Shown here in pieces: positions 8,996 to 20,163 of a DNA stretch of 51,858 nt. The stretch's first letter is position 1; every line of letters starts with the position of its first letter. This stretch comes from Lachnospiraceae bacterium (lineage in GTDB: Bacteria > Bacillota > Clostridia > Lachnospirales > Lachnospiraceae), in the NCBI GenBank assembly GCA_021199655.1, contig JAJQHQ010000094.1:1-51858 (forward strand). The letters are read 5' to 3'. The translations under genes and the position numbers were made by a program. The notes under the pieces are model-generated. The model did no database searches and was not told the origin of the DNA. It saw only the letters and a list, made by a program, of their open reading frames with translations.

Positions 8996-9991
8996 ATGAT
9001 CAGAAAACTTTCCATCTGGGTCAGCCGGACGACTGACCCGTACGCAAACCTGGCGGCAGAAGAATTTCTTACGTTCCATGTGCAGCCGGACGAATGTATC
9101 CTGTTCCTCTGGCAAAACGCTCACTCCGTCGTGATCGGACGGAACCAGAACTGCTGGAAGGAATGCCGTGTAACCGAGCTGGAACGGGACGGCGGGCATC
9201 TGGTCCGCCGCCTCTCCGGGGGCGGCGCCGTCTACCATGACCTGGGCAATCTCAATTTTACATTCTGTATGAAGAAAGAAGATTCCAATGTCATTCGCCA
9301 GATGCTGGTCATCCTGCGCGCGGCAGCCTCCTTCGGCCTCAACGCGCAGATGACCGGGCGCAACGACGCAGCTGTTGGCGGGCTGAAATTTTCCGGCAAC
9401 GCATTCTACGATTCGCATGGCTGTTATTATCATCACGGAACGCTTCTGATCAATGTGGACGTCACGTCCATGTCCCGCTATCTGAACCCGTCCCGTGAAA
9501 AGCTCGCGTCACGCGGCGTCGACTCCGTCCGCTCCCGCGTCGTAAATCTGTCTGCGCTCTGCCCGGAGATCACCGTGGAGACCATGAAAGAAGCGATGAT
9601 CTGCTCTGCCTCCGAAGTCTACGGCATACCCGCCGGACCTTTTGATGAAAAACGCTTTGACTTAGAAGAACTGGAACACATGCGCGAACGGTTTGATTCC
9701 TTTTCCTGGAAATACGGGCAGAAAATTCCCTTTACCAACCGTATCGGCGCACGCTTCGACTGGGGGGAAGCGGAGCTGCAATTGAAAGTAAACCGCGGCA
9801 TCGTCGAGGAAGCGCTGCTCTCCTCGGACTCGATGGAAGCAGCCTGTTTTCAGGACATCGGCCCGCAGTTTACCGGCTGCAGGTATGAAGCAGAGGCTCT
9901 CGCGCATACGCTTGACGACATTCTAAACAAACGAAACGCGCCGGAAACGATCCGGCACGATCTTCGATGCATGATTTTCGAGCATCTGTAA
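8996..9991 (+). CDS. lplA: Lipoate-protein ligase A
   Basis: The 331-aa product has the LplA fold. Visible landmarks are NLAAEEFL, LWQNAHSVVIGRNQN, the RRLSGGGAVYHDLGNLNFTF signature, and GGLKFSGNAFY with the catalytic-type lysine followed by HHGTLL. It activates scavenged lipoate with ATP and transfers it to acceptor lysines such as GcvH K63. A C-terminal accessory domain (about 250-331) is present, as in bacterial LplA. The gene lies 6 bp after gcvPB and is probably in the same operon. No lipoate synthesis gene (lipA or lipB) is seen in the window. Confidence 0.95.
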   Translation: MIRKLSIWVSRTTDPYANLAAEEFLTFHVQPDECILFLWQNAHSVVIGRNQNCWKECRVTELERDGGHLVRRLSGGGAVYHDLGNLNFTFCMKKEDSNVIRQMLVILRAAASFGLNAQMTGRNDAAVGGLKFSGNAFYDSHGCYYHHGTLLINVDVTSMSRYLNPSREKLASRGVDSVRSRVVNLSALCPEITVETMKEAMICSASEVYGIPAGPFDEKRFDLEELEHMRERFDSFSWKYGQKIPFTNRIGARFDWGEAELQLKVNRGIVEEALLSSDSMEAACFQDIGPQFTGCRYEAEALAHTLDDILNKRNAPETIRHDLRCMIFEHL

Positions 9992-10008
9992 AAATGATAA
10001 AAATACGG

Positions 10009-10085
10009 GCAACTATTCAATATCTTCACAGTCACGTTTTCATACGTACCTCGCAGCAAATGCCAGTACTGTCCTGAATCGTTGC
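10009..10085. repeat. Dispersed 77-bp palindromic repeat, family 1, copy between lplA and lpdA
   Basis: It aligns end to end with the reverse complement of the copy at 19518-19594. Shared blocks are an AACT-TTCA left end, TTTCATACGTACCTCGCAG in the centre, and CCTGAA-GTT at the right end. The terminal arms have diverged (GCAAC/GTTGC kept). It fills most of the 151-bp lplA-lpdA gap. Confidence 0.75.
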
Positions 10086-10142
10086 AAAATACTGACTATA
10101 CACATACTCAGATTATAGCTGCAGAAACGGAGGTATCTCTCT

Positions 10143-11564
10143 ATGAACAATCCATACGATCTCATTATCATTGGCGCGGGACCGGGCGGCTATGAGGCAG
10201 CTTTCGAGGCTGCCCGGCTTGGCCTTCACACGGCTTTGATTGAAAAAGACTCTCTTGGCGGAACCTGCCTGAACCGCGGATGCATTCCGACCAAAACACT
10301 GATCCACACTGCCGGCCTGCATGACGAAATACGGCAGGCATCGAGGTTCGGCATCTCATCCGGCACTCCGGTCCTGGATATGCAGGCGGTGCAGCGCCAC
10401 AAGGCAGACACCATCGCCTCCCTGCAAAAGGGCATCGCGGCGCGGCTGAAAGCGGCAAAAATCGATGTCTTTTACGGCGCCGGCACCCTGACTGGCATCG
10501 AAACTCTGCCCGGCCCCGGCAATGAGGCAGACCTGGAGCAGCAGTCGCTTCACTGTGTCCGCATCACCGCAGCTGACAATTCCATCACGATACTGAAGGC
10601 CAGACATATCCTTCTGGCAACGGGCAGTATGCCTTCCGTTCCTCCCATACCGGGGCATGATCTGCCCGGCGTCATGACCAGCGATGAGCTCCTTTCCTAT
10701 GACGGAGAGCCTTTCGAATCCCTGCTGATCATCGGCGGAGGGGTGATCGGCGTGGAATTTGCCGGTATCTGGCAGGCCTTCGGCACAAAGGTTACCATAC
10801 TGGAAGCACTTCCGTCCCTCCTTGCCAATCTGGACCGGGAGCTCGGACAGAGCCTGAAGCTTTCCATGAAGAAAAAAGGCACCGATATCCATACCGGAGC
10901 AACCGTACAGTCTTTAATCAGAACAGAAGACGGCATCTGCTGCGCGTATCTGGAAAAAGAGCAAACGCAGACTGTCACCGCACAGGCGGTGCTGATCGCC
11001 ACCGGACGAAGGCCGTACACGGAAGGGCTTTTTGCCGAAGGCTGTGCTCCGGCCACAGAACGCGGCCGCATTCTCACAGATGAATATTATGAGACAACGA
11101 TTCCGGGCATTTATGCGATAGGAGACGTGGTCGGACAGGTACAGCTTGCCCATGCAGCAGCTGCGCAGGGGCTTCAGGCCGTACGTCATATTGCCGGTAT
11201 ACCTGACAGCACCGCGCCTCTTCTGATTCCCTCCTGTGTCTACACCACGCCGGAAATTGCTTCCGTCGGTATGACCCTTGATGAAGCAAAAGCAAAGGGC
11301 ATCGCGGCAGCCAGCCATAAGGTATTAAGCTCGGCGAATGGAAAGTCTGTCCTGACCCTTCAGGAGCGCGGTTTCGTCAAAGTTATTTACGTGGAAGATA
11401 CACATACCATCCTCGGCGCCCAGCTGCTCTGCGCCCGCGCGACTGACATGATCAGTGAATTCACCGAGGCAATACAACACCATCTCACTCTGGAAGATCT
11501 TGCTGAAGTGATCCATCCGCATCCCTCTTTCAGTGAAATGATCGCGGAGGCCGTGCGCATATAG
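10143..11564 (+). CDS. lpdA: Dihydrolipoyl dehydrogenase (L protein)
   Basis: The 473-aa flavoprotein reoxidises dihydrolipoyl-GcvH and reduces NAD+. The N-terminal FAD site GAGPGGYEAAFEAARLG, the redox disulfide GGTCLNRGCIPTK (C42/C47), the NAD site IIGGGVIGVEFAG, the second FAD motif YAIGDVVG, and the C-terminal HPHPSFSEMIAEA catalytic histidine motif are all visible. The start follows an ACGGAGG site. It is separated from lplA by a repeat copy, so it may be co-transcribed with the gcv operon or have its own promoter. In this context it most likely serves the glycine cleavage system. Confidence 0.95.
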   Translation: MNNPYDLIIIGAGPGGYEAAFEAARLGLHTALIEKDSLGGTCLNRGCIPTKTLIHTAGLHDEIRQASRFGISSGTPVLDMQAVQRHKADTIASLQKGIAARLKAAKIDVFYGAGTLTGIETLPGPGNEADLEQQSLHCVRITAADNSITILKARHILLATGSMPSVPPIPGHDLPGVMTSDELLSYDGEPFESLLIIGGGVIGVEFAGIWQAFGTKVTILEALPSLLANLDRELGQSLKLSMKKKGTDIHTGATVQSLIRTEDGICCAYLEKEQTQTVTAQAVLIATGRRPYTEGLFAEGCAPATERGRILTDEYYETTIPGIYAIGDVVGQVQLAHAAAAQGLQAVRHIAGIPDSTAPLLIPSCVYTTPEIASVGMTLDEAKAKGIAAASHKVLSSANGKSVLTLQERGFVKVIYVEDTHTILGAQLLCARATDMISEFTEAIQHHLTLEDLAEVIHPHPSFSEMIAEAVRI

Positions 11565-11628
11565 AAATTGGAGAATTGCTGTCCAAATTTCGAATTATAT
11601 GTAATTTTACGAAAATTCGAAAATTTTA

Positions 11629-11657
11629 TTGACACACACCCGATTCTGTGGTATAAA
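11629..11657 (+). promoter_or_regulatory. Sigma-A promoter of tRNA-Trp
   Basis: TTGACA (11629-11634), a 17-bp spacer and TATAAA (11652-11657) lie 23 bp upstream of the tRNA, which places the transcription start a few bases before it. Confidence 0.85.
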
Positions 11658-11680
11658 AGTTTGGTGAGTTCATCACAGAT

Positions 11681-11751
11681 AGGGGTTTGGTCAAGTGGTA
11701 TGACAGGAGTCTCCAAAACTCTTAGTGGGAGTTCGATTCTCTCAACCCCTG
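11681..11751 (+). tRNA. tRNA-Trp (anticodon CCA)
   Basis: The cloverleaf has acceptor arms AGGGGTT/AACCCCT, an anticodon loop CTCCAAA with CCA at 11713-11715, a T arm GGGAG-TTCGATT-CTCTC and a G discriminator. The CCA tail is not encoded. It is a single-gene transcript with its own promoter and terminator. Confidence 0.95.
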
Positions 11752-11761
11752 CTTTTAAAGA

Positions 11762-11788
11762 GAAGTTGCTGATAAGCAGCTTCTTTTT
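11762..11788 (+). terminator. Terminator of tRNA-Trp
   Basis: The stem GAAGTTGCT/AGCAGCTTC (one G-U pair) has a GATA loop and is followed by five T residues, 11 bp after the tRNA. Confidence 0.88.
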
Positions 11789-11790
11789 AT

Positions 11791-11850
11791 ATGCGCAGAA
11801 CCGGACAAAGTGTTTTGCGGCTAAAAACACCCTCGCCCGACCCTGCGCAC
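11791..11850. repeat. Palindromic repeat, family 2, copy between the two tRNA genes
   Basis: Outer arms TGCGCAG and CTGCGCA enclose an inner hairpin GTGTTTT-GCGGCTA-AAAACAC. A related sequence occurs at 50199-50251 in the leader of the large surface-protein gene; the two share ATGCGCAGA and TTGCGGCTAAA blocks. Confidence 0.55.
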
Positions 11851-11882
11851 AAAAAAAACGAACCAGAAAAATCTGATCCGTT
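11851..11882 (-). terminator. Terminator of tRNA-Gly
   Basis: On the minus strand AACGGATCAG pairs with CTGGTTCGTT (two G-U pairs) and is followed by a run of eight T residues (11851-11858), just after the tRNA-Gly 3' end. Confidence 0.8.
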
Positions 11883-11890
11883 CTCTTAAG

Positions 11891-11962
11891 AGCGCGAGAC
11901 GGGATTCGAACCCGCGACCCCTGCCTTGGCAAGGCAGTGCTCCACCACTGAGCCACTCGCGC
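11891..11962 (-). tRNA. tRNA-Gly (anticodon GCC)
   Basis: On the minus strand the acceptor arms are GCGCGAG/CTCGCGC. The anticodon stem CTGCC/GGCAG encloses the loop TTGCCAA with anticodon GCC. The T arm CGCGG-GTTCGAATC-CCG and a U discriminator fit tRNA-Gly. CCA is not encoded. Confidence 0.96.
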
Positions 11963-12024
11963 ATATGAAGTTGTAGAAGATATTTTCTTCATCGCTGTCC
12001 TGTCCCGCATCAGCGACAATCAGT

Positions 12025-12053
12025 ACTATACTACAACTTCGCGTTTCTGTCAA
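12025..12053 (-). promoter_or_regulatory. Sigma-A promoter of tRNA-Gly
   Basis: On the minus strand: TTGACA (12048-12053), a 17-bp spacer and TATAGT (12025-12030), 62 bp upstream of the mature tRNA. Confidence 0.85.
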
Positions 12054-12123
12054 TTACTTTTTTCAAATTTTTTTAATTTTTTGAATTTCATGAAATCTTA
12101 CAAATACAAGAGCTTAAAACAGA

Positions 12124-13708
12124 CTATGGACGTTTCCACGCAACCACAAATACCGTCGTCTGGTTCTTTTCGTTCAGAAGAAAATTCTTTTCTATACGGA
12201 ACCCGGCCGTTTTCCGAACAGACTCCACCACATAATTTGGGGCCGATGTGTAAAGGATCAGCACCGCCTCTTCCTTCAGCAGCCCACCAACGTAAGCGAA
12301 AAAGTCGTGATAGAGCTGACGCAGTGCCTGTTTTGAGCCGTCCCCGGCCGACACAGGCATATTGGTGATGACTTCGTCAAACAGATATTCATGACGGAAG
12401 GTAAAGAAATCCCTGTTAATATAGTTCACGATACAGTCCGCGCGGCGGGTATTTCTGCGTGCCTTTTCAATCGCTTCACCAAAAATATCGAGTCCGTACA
12501 TCGTTCCCGCTTTGACCGTGCGGTCGCGCTCGATCAGCATCGTGCCAACGCCGCAAAACGGATCGAGCACCTGTGCACCCTCTTTCAGCCACGGAAGCGC
12601 CAGACGCGCTGTCAGCGCCGCATTCACCGGAGCGATGGAGGAAGCAACGACTTCTTTCCTATATAGAAAGCGATCGTCAAACAATGCGGATGGCTTCAGC
12701 ATCGCGGTAAAGGTACCGTCTTTTTTCAGGACAAGGCGCAGTTCTATTTCATAGTCCGTCACAGAGTTGACAAGCCTTGCGCCGGAAGCGCGTTCCAGCG
12801 CTGTGGAAAGCTTTCGAATGTACGAGCCTTTCTTTTCCCTGTATTCGCCGGCACAGAACCAGTCCGCATTCGCGCCATCTAAAGCACCGCTACCTGCAGA
12901 TGATGAATTGTCATGAGCTGCGGTCCGGGCTGCCGCTCCTCCCCGTATATCGATTCGATAAAGAAACGCTCCCGCTCCATTATAGAGACGGTCAGCAAGT
13001 GCCAACACCGGCCCGGCAAGCGTTTCTCCGCACAGAACCGGCTGATCCGCCGGAAGCTCTACGCTCGTCTTCAGCGGAAACAACAGCTCGCTGTAAGTAC
13101 GGATGGGGCGAACCTCTTTTAAAGAAGCGCCATCCACGCGGAGGCCGCCAGCCAGCATTGTAATTCTCCCTTTTTGAACCTGTTCCGCGGTCGCCGCTCT
13201 CTGACAACGGTTCGTGAGGAGGATCACATCCTCTTTTTCCTTTCCTCCGGCAAAACGATGATGGCGTATGCCACGGCATCTCAGCACCATGGTCTGCAGG
13301 ATCCGGATCTCCTCCGAGACATGCTTCCATTCCTCCGGAGTCCATTCACTGTTTTCCCGCAAAACGGACAGCTGCTCCTCCAGTGACTCGCTTAAGGGCC
13401 GATAATCAAGCTCTGAGAGCGCTTTCAGGTAATCCGCGCGGATAAAAAGCGTCTTCTCCTTTTTATAAGCGTCAAAAAGAACCGGAAGGAGATCCTCCGA
13501 TTCCAGTTTTCCGAGAATCAGCGCCGCGTTTTTTGCGCACCTTGGGATCCTCGTCTTTTAACAGTGCAGTGAGATTGGAAAAATCACCGCCGAGAAGATA
13601 AGCAAATTCCCGCCGGCTCTCCTCGTTTTTTAATTCATCGCGCAGGCGGATGAGGTTCGCTCTCACTTCATCGCCCGCACAGATCTGTTCATACAATTCT
13701 TTTATCAT
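12124..13708 (-). CDS. HEAT-repeat/SAM-dependent methyltransferase (Trm11-like), frameshifted
   Basis: Two frames join into one protein of about 528 codons. The first frame starts at 13708 (MIKELYEQ, after GGAAGAG) and reads helical HEAT-like sequence to KDEDPKVRK. A run of six A (about 13530-13535) then shifts the frame. One A fewer gives VRKNAALILGKLE and continues in the long downstream frame without a stop. The C-terminal part has a class I methyltransferase core: VLDPFCGVGTMLIER (SAM loop) and ITNMPVS at the position of the usual NPPY-type motif. This layout resembles Trm11/RlmL-type RNA methyltransferases, so an RNA target is likely but unproven. The total length is 3n+1, as expected for one inserted base. 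The cause may be sequencing error, a real mutation, or transcriptional slippage on A6. Confidence 0.7.
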
Positions 13709-13740
13709 ACTCTTCCGTCCGCACAGCTTCAAGCTGTGTT

Positions 13741-13785
13741 ATGGGGAATATCCCATATCCGGTTCTGAAATGGAATATTCCCCAT
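13741..13785. repeat. Perfect 11-bp inverted repeat upstream of the methyltransferase gene
   Basis: ATGGGGAATAT (13741-13751) is matched by ATATTCCCCAT (13775-13785) across 23 bp. It lies between the amidase stop and the methyltransferase start, both on the minus strand. There is no T run, so it is not a clear terminator; an operator or mRNA element is possible. Confidence 0.5.
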
Positions 13786-13794
13786 AGCAATTAT

Positions 13795-13847
13795 ATGCTT
13801 TCATACATACCACGCAGCGCATGCGAGGTATTGATCTAAATAGTTAC
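13795..13847. repeat. Palindromic repeat, family 1, partial copy downstream of the amidase gene
   Basis: It matches the right two-thirds of the family: CTTTCATAC-TACC, CGCAGCG-ATGCGAGG and a right end (A)TAGTTAC. The left arm is lost or unrecognisable. Confidence 0.6.
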
Positions 13848-13855
13848 CTGATATG

Positions 13856-14635
13856 TCATTCGGCCGCCGCACGGCACTCCTCTATGTATGCCATCACATC
13901 GTCCTTGAATGCTTCCCACTTGTCCTCATTCTCAACATAATAGAGCGGACACATCTTTCCGGTCACGTCGTAGTGACGGATAATGCTGTCACGGTCCAGA
14001 TCATACATATCAACAAGATAGGCGGTCAGCTTTACCAGAGACTCATAGGTCTCCTCCGTAAACTGTCCGGTCGTATCCACATGGCAGTTCTCAATGGAAA
14101 CAGAATAATGATTCGCGCTGTTGGACGCGTAAGCGACTTCTCCGGGCGGTACACACTCAATAATCTCGCCCTCGATCCCGATCACAAAATTCGCGCTCAT
14201 GTAGACCGCCTCATCCTCAGTGATCTGGCCGCTCGCGATCAGCTCATCGTTGTCCTTCAGGCTCTCAAAATAATCATGATTCTGCTGTGCGGTCGTCCCC
14301 GGGTTCGCAAGATAATGAATTACCACATTGGTGATCGTATCACACGCTTCTCCCGGACGCGACCAGTCATTGATCGTCAACAGTTGTTCGTCAATCCCCG
14401 GATCCGGCACTACCATCACATGTTCCGTCTCTTCTGTTTCCTCCGCTTCCGTCTGCGGCGGCTCCGTCTCAATCGTAAACGTCTCATTCAGAAGTGCGTC
14501 AATATCCATGTCATCTTTCGGAAGCATATAAAGGAGAAGCGCAACCGCTGCGGCCGTCAGAATAACAGTCACAGTCCAGACCAGCACATGCCTGTGCTTA
14601 GGCTTTCTCTTTTCTTTTTCCGTATTTCTGCTCAT
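13856..14635 (-). CDS. Membrane-anchored N-acetylmuramoyl-L-alanine amidase (amidase_2/PGRP fold)
   Basis: The 259-aa product has a basic N-terminus, one transmembrane helix (about residues 16-38) and an acidic Glu/Thr-rich linker (about 45-72). An amidase_2 domain (about 85-255) follows. Predicted zinc-site histidines lie in NVVIHYLANPG and SIIRHYDVTGKMCP, the latter being the typical C-terminal motif. It should cleave the MurNAc-L-Ala bond in peptidoglycan on the outer face of the membrane. It stands alone between guaB and the methyltransferase gene, with repeat copies on both sides. Confidence 0.85.
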   Translation of the reverse strand: MSRNTEKEKRKPKHRHVLVWTVTVILTAAAVALLLYMLPKDDMDIDALLNETFTIETEPPQTEAEETEETEHVMVVPDPGIDEQLLTINDWSRPGEACDTITNVVIHYLANPGTTAQQNHDYFESLKDNDELIASGQITEDEAVYMSANFVIGIEGEIIECVPPGEVAYASNSANHYSVSIENCHVDTTGQFTEETYESLVKLTAYLVDMYDLDRDSIIRHYDVTGKMCPLYYVENEDKWEAFKDDVMAYIEECRAAAE

Positions 14636-14743
14636 AATGGCCTGCTCCGTTCCGGTGCACGTCCAATCTTCCGGACGTCCTTTTCTCTTCTGGCACCTGT
14701 CATACTATCCATCTTTGCAGCTATCCTGCCCGATGCAAAATTA

Positions 14744-14771
14744 GTAACTGTTCAGTACCTTCACAGTTACG
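14744..14771. repeat. Palindromic repeat, family 1, short form after guaB
   Basis: The inverted arms GTAACTGT/ACAGTTAC enclose TCAGTACCTTC. This matches the left end of the 77-bp form, then jumps to a closing arm, as in an internal deletion. It ends five bases before the guaB stop and could serve as its 3' hairpin. Confidence 0.65.
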
Positions 14772-14775
14772 AAAA

Positions 14776-16293
<1,518 letters not shown>

Positions 16294-16342
16294 TTATAGC
16301 TTATTACTCTAACAAATCCCCGTTGGTCTGTCAACCTCTTTC

Positions 16343-16843
16343 TTAATATAAATTCACTTTTCGCGGCGCGATCCTGCGAATATCGGCAATGATCACATCG
16401 TCCAGCTCCACAGCTATGATCTTCTGTCCTTTTTCCTCATTAAAAACCAGAATATAACTCTTTTCCGGGGCATGCTTCGATGTGTAATCCTCGTATTTTG
16501 CCCCCTGCTTATTCAGATACGAGTCCAACGCATGGGACTTCGCCGGTGCCAGCACTTCAAGATGTTCCATATCATGGCTGCAGACTCTTTTGCGTTTCTG
16601 TTTTGAATAAATCGCGTCAATGTCCAGCTCGCCGTTCACATACAGATACTCATACTCCACATCCATCTTCGGGCCGACAAAGACTGAAAGAAGCAGAAAT
16701 GCCAGTGCTCCGATCAGGAATGGCCAGAGTATCACGCCGATTACCACGCAGATACCTGTCATCACCGGAAAAAAGGTCTTAAGGAAACGCTTTCCCAGCG
16801 GCGTATCCGGCTTCACCATAATCTCCCTGTACATGTCTCCCAT
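16343..16843 (-). CDS. Uncharacterised membrane protein (DUF6106-like)
   Basis: The 166-aa protein has two adjacent hydrophobic helices (about residues 24-58) followed by a soluble C-terminal domain with EYEYLYVNGELDIDAIYSKQKRKRV. That layout, two helices followed by a PH-like beta-rich domain, resembles a family conserved in Clostridia; my memory of the DUF number is not certain. The start follows AAGGAGG with a 9-nt spacer. No catalytic motif is visible and no function can be assigned. It follows the 229-aa membrane protein gene after 122 bp and ends at a terminator. Confidence 0.7.
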   Translation of the reverse strand: MGDMYREIMVKPDTPLGKRFLKTFFPVMTGICVVIGVILWPFLIGALAFLLLSVFVGPKMDVEYEYLYVNGELDIDAIYSKQKRKRVCSHDMEHLEVLAPAKSHALDSYLNKQGAKYEDYTSKHAPEKSYILVFNEEKGQKIIAVELDDVIIADIRRIAPRKVNLY

Positions 16844-16965
16844 TTTTCATATCCTCCTTAATTGTCATTCAGTTTATCATTTTTATGATTCATTTACAAT
16901 ATAAATCCGGTTCTGTATCATCCGCGTGTTTTTCAAAGGAAAGTCCGGCGAAAAAAACTATCCGC

Positions 16966-17655
16966 TCAATCTTCAAACATCCAGTCCAAAAAGGTAGGCG
17001 CCATGTCTATGTTCTCTCCATTAATGACCACTCCGCCGTACACAGTGCCTTCATACAGATCGTATTCCTCTACGACCGCTGTGCCGGTCAGATCAATGGC
17101 ATAGGGAGCATTCACGCCTTCCTCCGTATTATCCATGTAGACCAGCAGATCGGACCATTCTTCCAGCTGCTCGTCCGTAAGAACCTCCCGGAGATCAACA
17201 AAATAACCGTAACCCGCATATTCCTCAAATGTATCCGTATCCGCGAGGATCACATCAACCATCTGGGCAGTGAGTACGGCAGTAAACTTCATCTGATAAG
17301 CATAACCGTAATTACTGTCCTCTTCATCCAGAATGATACTGGTGTCAAAGGTCATCTCTTCCTTCTCGCCGATACCGCCAATGTAATCTGTATAATCCGC
17401 AAGCAGTGTTTCCGAATCTACATAGTAAGAATTGCAGTTCACCATATAGACAGAAAACACATTGTCAATCTGCAGATTGTGATAGATCGTGATCCCGAGA
17501 TAGATCACAAAAATCACCGCGATGATCGCCGCCATCTGCGGCTTATAATAATCCCACACATAGATCAGCCTGTCCTTCCAGGACAAAAGCTTCAGCTTTC
17601 CCGTCTCCTCCCGGATCTTATCTTTGATCCTTTCCTTTCGATTCCGGTCACTCAT
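16966..17655 (-). CDS. Hypothetical single-pass membrane protein
   Basis: The 229-aa protein has a very basic N-terminus (DRNRKERIKDKIREETGKLK), one transmembrane helix (about residues 40-60) and an extracytoplasmic domain rich in Asp, Glu and Tyr. That domain contains VILADTDTFEEYAGYGYFVDLREVL, which recalls the ligand-binding lobe of solute-binding proteins; this is only a resemblance. The start follows AAGGAG. The function is unknown. It lies between the groEL terminator and the 166-aa membrane protein gene. Confidence 0.7.
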   Translation of the reverse strand: MSDRNRKERIKDKIREETGKLKLLSWKDRLIYVWDYYKPQMAAIIAVIFVIYLGITIYHNLQIDNVFSVYMVNCNSYYVDSETLLADYTDYIGGIGEKEEMTFDTSIILDEEDSNYGYAYQMKFTAVLTAQMVDVILADTDTFEEYAGYGYFVDLREVLTDEQLEEWSDLLVYMDNTEEGVNAPYAIDLTGTAVVEEYDLYEGTVYGGVVINGENIDMAPTFLDWMFED

Positions 17656-17735
17656 TGCCCTGCTCCTTTGTATTGCTGTCCGGTCTGTTTTATTGAATCA
17701 CACCAGCAAACAGCATTATTGAATTATTCTAACAC

Positions 17736-17774
17736 AAAAGGGGGTAAACTTCTACAGGTTTACCCCCTTTTTTT
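17736..17774. terminator. Strong bidirectional-type terminator after groEL
   Basis: GGGGGTAAAC and GTTTACCCCC form a perfect 10-bp stem with A and T runs on both sides, 84 bp after the groEL stop. Confidence 0.9.
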
Positions 17775-17857
17775 ACAAACTTTTCACATGTTCATTTTCA
17801 GCTGCCGCTTTTCCAGACCGCGGCAGGATATAATTATTATAAAAGGCAGGGCAGGGA

Positions 17858-19498
<1,641 letters not shown>

Positions 19499-19517
19499 CT
19501 ATATAATAAGATTTATT

Positions 19518-19594
19518 GTAACTGTTCAGGTCAGTGCCTCGCACCCGCTGCGAGGTACGTATGAAACGTAAATGTGAAAGTACTGAACAGTTAC
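19518..19594. repeat. Dispersed 77-bp palindromic repeat, family 1, best-preserved copy, between groES and groEL
   Basis: Perfect 12-bp terminal inverted repeats GTAACTGTTCAG (19518-19529) and CTGAACAGTTAC (19583-19594) flank an internal hairpin CCTCGCA-CCCGC-TGCGAGG. It lies inside the groESL transcript. Related copies are at 10009-10085, 13795-13847, 14744-14771 and 29612-29638. Confidence 0.85.
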
Positions 19595-19602
19595 GATTTA
19601 TT

Positions 19603-19890
19603 TTACTCAGTCACTACCGCAAGAATGTCGCTCTGCTTTACAATAATATACTCTTCCTCGCCAAGCTTCACTTCATTGCCCGCGTACTTGGAATAAATCA
19701 CCTTGTCGCCGGTCTTAACTGTCATCTGTACTTCCTTGCCGTCAACCAGTCCGCCCGGGCCTACTGCTATGACTTCGCCTTCCTGCGGCTTCTCCTGTGT
19801 CTTGCTGGTCAGAATAATACCAGACTTTGTCTTCTCTTCCGCTTCCTGCTGTTTCAGCACAACCCGGTCTCCTAACGGTACTAACTTCAT
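19603..19890 (-). CDS. groES: Co-chaperonin GroES (Hsp10)
   Basis: The 95-aa product has MKLVPLGDRVVLKQQEAEEKTKSGIIL, the mobile-loop region and VIAVGPGG, all typical of GroES. It caps the GroEL ring. The start at 19890 follows AAGGAGG; the longer frame adds nine residues with no ribosome site. It is the first gene of the CIRCE-controlled groESL operon. Confidence 0.97.
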   Translation of the reverse strand: MKLVPLGDRVVLKQQEAEEKTKSGIILTSKTQEKPQEGEVIAVGPGGLVDGKEVQMTVKTGDKVIYSKYAGNEVKLGEEEYIIVKQSDILAVVTE

Positions 19891-19937
19891 ATCTGATTCC
19901 TCCTTAAAACACTTCATGTAATCTGCTTTTTACTTTA

Positions 19938-19964
19938 CTAGCACTCATCAGGTTCGAGTGCTAA
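19938..19964. promoter_or_regulatory. CIRCE operator (HrcA binding site) of groESL
   Basis: TAGCACTC, a 9-bp spacer and GAGTGCTA form the classic CIRCE inverted repeat (one outer base differs from TTAGCACTC). It overlaps the expected transcription start. It predicts heat-inducible control by HrcA, whose gene is not in the window. Confidence 0.95.
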
Positions 19965-19976
19965 CGAACAATGCCT

Positions 19977-20005
19977 ATATTAGTGAAATCAGGTCAATAA
20001 TGCAA
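19977..20005 (-). promoter_or_regulatory. Sigma-A promoter of groESL
   Basis: On the minus strand: TTGCAT (20000-20005), a 17-bp spacer and TAATAT (19977-19982), immediately upstream of CIRCE. Confidence 0.75.
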
Positions 20006-20107
20006 CTTCCATCAAAGGCATAAATTTGATGTAATTTAAGTGAATACTCCGAAATACTCTTATTTTCTCGTTTTTTCATAACAATTCCATTTTTTTTGAA
20101 AAAACAG

Positions 20108-20152
20108 AAAAAAAACAGAAACAGGAACGCAGGCGTTCCGTTTCTGCTTTTT
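20108..20152 (-). terminator. Terminator of codY
   Basis: On the minus strand CAGAAACGGAACGC pairs with GCGTTCC-TGTTTCTG (one bulge) and is followed by a long T run, about 15 bp after the codY stop. Confidence 0.88.
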
Positions 20153-20163
20153 TCTTCCTTGTA

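Noticed and set aside
13741-13785. Inverted repeat considered as a terminator of the amidase gene
   Set aside because: The stem is AT rich, the loop is 23 nt and no T run follows on the minus strand, so it is listed only as an inverted repeat.
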